NCBI GenBank assembly: GCA_015661045.1
Contig: JACVQG010000169.1
Span: forward strand, 1 to 6,009
Origin: Dehalococcoidia bacterium
GTDB lineage: Bacteria > Chloroflexota > Dehalococcoidia > JACVQG01
Length of the DNA stretch: 6,009 bases
Reading direction: 5' to 3'
Made by a program: the position numbers and the translations under genes. Positions 4,947 to 6,009 of the stretch are shown piece by piece (within the stretch, counting starts at the first letter, position 1; every line of letters starts with the position of its first letter). Under the pieces are notes generated by a model, which did no database searches, was not told the DNA's origin, and was given only the letters and a program-made list of their open reading frames with translations.

Positions 4947-5210
4947 CTATGACCTCTCCCCTTGGTAAAGGGAGATTGAGAGGGATTTTGACGGCGGATT
5001 CAAGCCTTTCCACAAATCCTCAAAAGTCCCCGTCTTTACGGCGCCCTCTTTGTAAGCTTGTTCGGCTTCTTTACCCCTTTTAGCTATTTCCATTCTTCTT
5101 GACTCGATCAATCTTTTGTTAAGAATATCCAAAATATATGCCTGGTCTTTAATATCAAGACCCTCTATTTCCTTCAGAACATCCTTGACACTGGTGACTT
5201 TGTTGCTCAT
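4947..5210 (-). CDS. Small helical protein resembling an orphan TA antitoxin
   Basis: The 87-residue product begins MSNKVTSVKDVLKEIEGL and continues with DQAYILDILNKRLIESRR, EIAKRGKEAEQAYKEG and TGTFEDLWKGL. This is a pattern I associate with short antitoxin-like proteins usually followed by a RelE/ParE-type toxin. No such toxin gene follows here. ATG 5210 is chosen because AGGGG lies about seven bases upstream; an ATG at 5237 has no such support. The last ~15 residues (PPSKSLSISLYQGERS) do not look like part of the domain and are encoded by a nested stem-loop repeat, so the original 3' end has probably been replaced. The gene follows the aldolase stop by 32 bases. Family assignment is tentative. 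Confidence 0.6.
   Translation of the reverse strand: MSNKVTSVKDVLKEIEGLDIKDQAYILDILNKRLIESRRMEIAKRGKEAEQAYKEGAVKTGTFEDLWKGLNPPSKSLSISLYQGERS
4953..4983. repeat. Nested stem-loop repeat forming the 3' end of the antitoxin-like gene
   Basis: Outer arms CCTCTC (4953-4958) and GAGAGG (4978-4983) pair perfectly. Inside, CCCTT and AAGGG pair around a GGTA loop, with AGATT left as a one-sided bulge. Both stems could form in DNA or RNA. No T-run follows, so it is not a clear terminator. It resembles the small dispersed palindromic repeats that invade gene ends in some bacterial genomes, but only one copy is visible here. Confidence 0.6.
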
Positions 5211-5242
5211 TAAACAACCCCTCTCTACCCCGGGCATTTTCC

Positions 5243-6009
5243 CTAAGTTTTGCTCCCCACCTTCTCCCCCTGTTTAGCCCCCTCAAATATCTCCTGCGCC
5301 TGTTGTGGGGTGGTATTCTCGTGGATAATGGCACGGAGGGCTTTTATCATAGCCACCGGATGCTCGTTTTGCCAGATGTTCCGTCCCAGGTTTACCCCTA
5401 TTGCCCCCCGCTGCATACCATCATAGACAAAGTCGAAGACCTCCCGTTCGGTGTTTACCTGAGGCCCCCCCGCCATGACCACCGGCACCGGGCATCCCTG
5501 TACTACCCTCTCGAAGTTCTCGCACCAGTAGGTCTTGACCACCCGCGCCCCCAGTTCGGCGGCAATGCGGGAACACAATGACAGATACCGGGCATCCCGT
5601 TTCTCCAGCTCTCTGCCTACAGCGGTAACTGCCATCACCGGGATGCCATATCTTTCGCCCTCATTTACCAGTTTGGCCAGATTGAGCAGCGACTCCTTCT
5701 CGTAATGGGTTCCCACGAAAATGGAGATACCGACTGCCGAGACGTTTAGCCGGACAGCATCTTCCATCGAGGTGGTCAGCCCCTCGTTGGACAGGTCCTC
5801 GCCCGCCATGCTGGCGCCGCCGGATACTCTGAGGATGATAGGTTTGGTATTGCGGGGGTCAATCGCCGAGCGTAACACCCCGCGGGTGACGAATATTGCA
5901 TCGGAATAGGGCAACAGGGGTTCCACCGTTTTACCCGGCTGCTCCAGCTTCCGCGTAGGCCCCTGAAAGTAGCCGTGGTCTATAGGCATAAAAAGACATT
6001 TTCCATCCG
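5243..6009 (-). CDS. LsrF/DhnA-family class I aldolase or thiolase, N-terminus outside the window
   Basis: The protein closely follows LsrF, the enzyme that cleaves or thiolyses 3-hydroxy-5-phosphonooxypentane-2,4-dione, and the wider DhnA-type class I aldolases (TIM barrels with a Schiff-base lysine). Counting from the ATG at 5989, landmarks are IDHGYFQGPT (3-12), TRGVLRS (35-41), SMEDAVRLN (74-82), VVKTYW with the expected catalytic lysine K152, CPVPVVMAGG (166-175) and the phosphate-binding GVNLGRNIWQ (198-207). That ATG is an internal methionine: the frame stays open upstream as DGKCLF before MPIDHG, as in LsrF, so the true start lies right of the window and roughly 40-50 residues are missing. 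No other lsr genes are visible, so the substrate may differ; ADH synthase or fructose-bisphosphate aldolase activities are alternatives. Confidence 0.9.
   Translation of the reverse strand, partial: DGKCLFMPIDHGYFQGPTRKLEQPGKTVEPLLPYSDAIFVTRGVLRSAIDPRNTKPIILRVSGGASMAGEDLSNEGLTTSMEDAVRLNVSAVGISIFVGTHYEKESLLNLAKLVNEGERYGIPVMAVTAVGRELEKRDARYLSLCSRIAAELGARVVKTYWCENFERVVQGCPVPVVMAGGPQVNTEREVFDFVYDGMQRGAIGVNLGRNIWQNEHPVAMIKALRAIIHENTTPQQAQEIFEGAKQGEKVGSKT

Noticed and set aside
4931..4983. Intrinsic terminator after the antitoxin-like gene
   Set aside because: Two hairpins are present, but neither is followed by a run of T on the minus strand; they fit a palindromic repeat better.

Overview
All recognisable genes in this bacterial window lie on the minus strand, so they read from the right edge to the left edge. 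The mix suggests a free-living anaerobe or subsurface/sediment bacterium with many toxin-antitoxin (TA) modules. It combines an LsrF-like class I aldolase, a zinc alcohol dehydrogenase, a dapA-dapB lysine/cell-wall pair, and small TA-type genes (DUF4258, DUF2283, YgiT-type zinc finger, HicB, RHH-MazF). A Chloroflexota-like source would fit, but that is only an impression from gene style; nothing here fixes the taxon.

Right part (6009-4394): an LsrF/DhnA-family aldolase enters from outside the window. It is followed by a small gene resembling an antitoxin, whose 3' end is built from a nested stem-loop repeat, and then by a HicB-like protein. The HicB stop overlaps the start of a DUF4258 gene that is broken by a small internal deletion and frameshift. 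Middle (4370-2778): a DUF2283 protein, a YgiT-type zinc finger protein, and a complete NAD-type zinc-dependent medium-chain dehydrogenase. Next (2746-1908): an RHH antitoxin and MazF toxin pair. It has its own strong promoter with an operator-like inverted repeat, and related short GAGA-rich repeats flank it. After it comes the orphan C-terminal tail of a second, diverged antitoxin of the same type.

Left part (1832-1): a TTG-started gene encodes a multi-zinc-ribbon, single-membrane-span protein with a Pro/Thr-rich stalk. Its C-terminus runs in frame into the last ~135 residues of dihydrodipicolinate synthase (DapA), including the Schiff-base lysine but lacking the first half of the barrel. 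Seven bases later dapB begins, with its ribosome binding site across the stop codon, so the 3' end of an ordinary dapA-dapB operon is preserved while the 5' half of dapA is gone.

My reading is that a metabolic gene run (aldolase, dehydrogenase, dapA-dapB) has been interrupted in several places by TA modules and by the zinc-ribbon gene. Several of these intruders are themselves decaying. The most noteworthy items are the zinc-ribbon/DapA chimera, the HicB-DUF4258-DUF2283-YgiT tract with its broken toxin candidate, and the mazEF promoter/operator with flanking repeats. An assembly error at the chimera junction cannot be excluded from the sequence alone.
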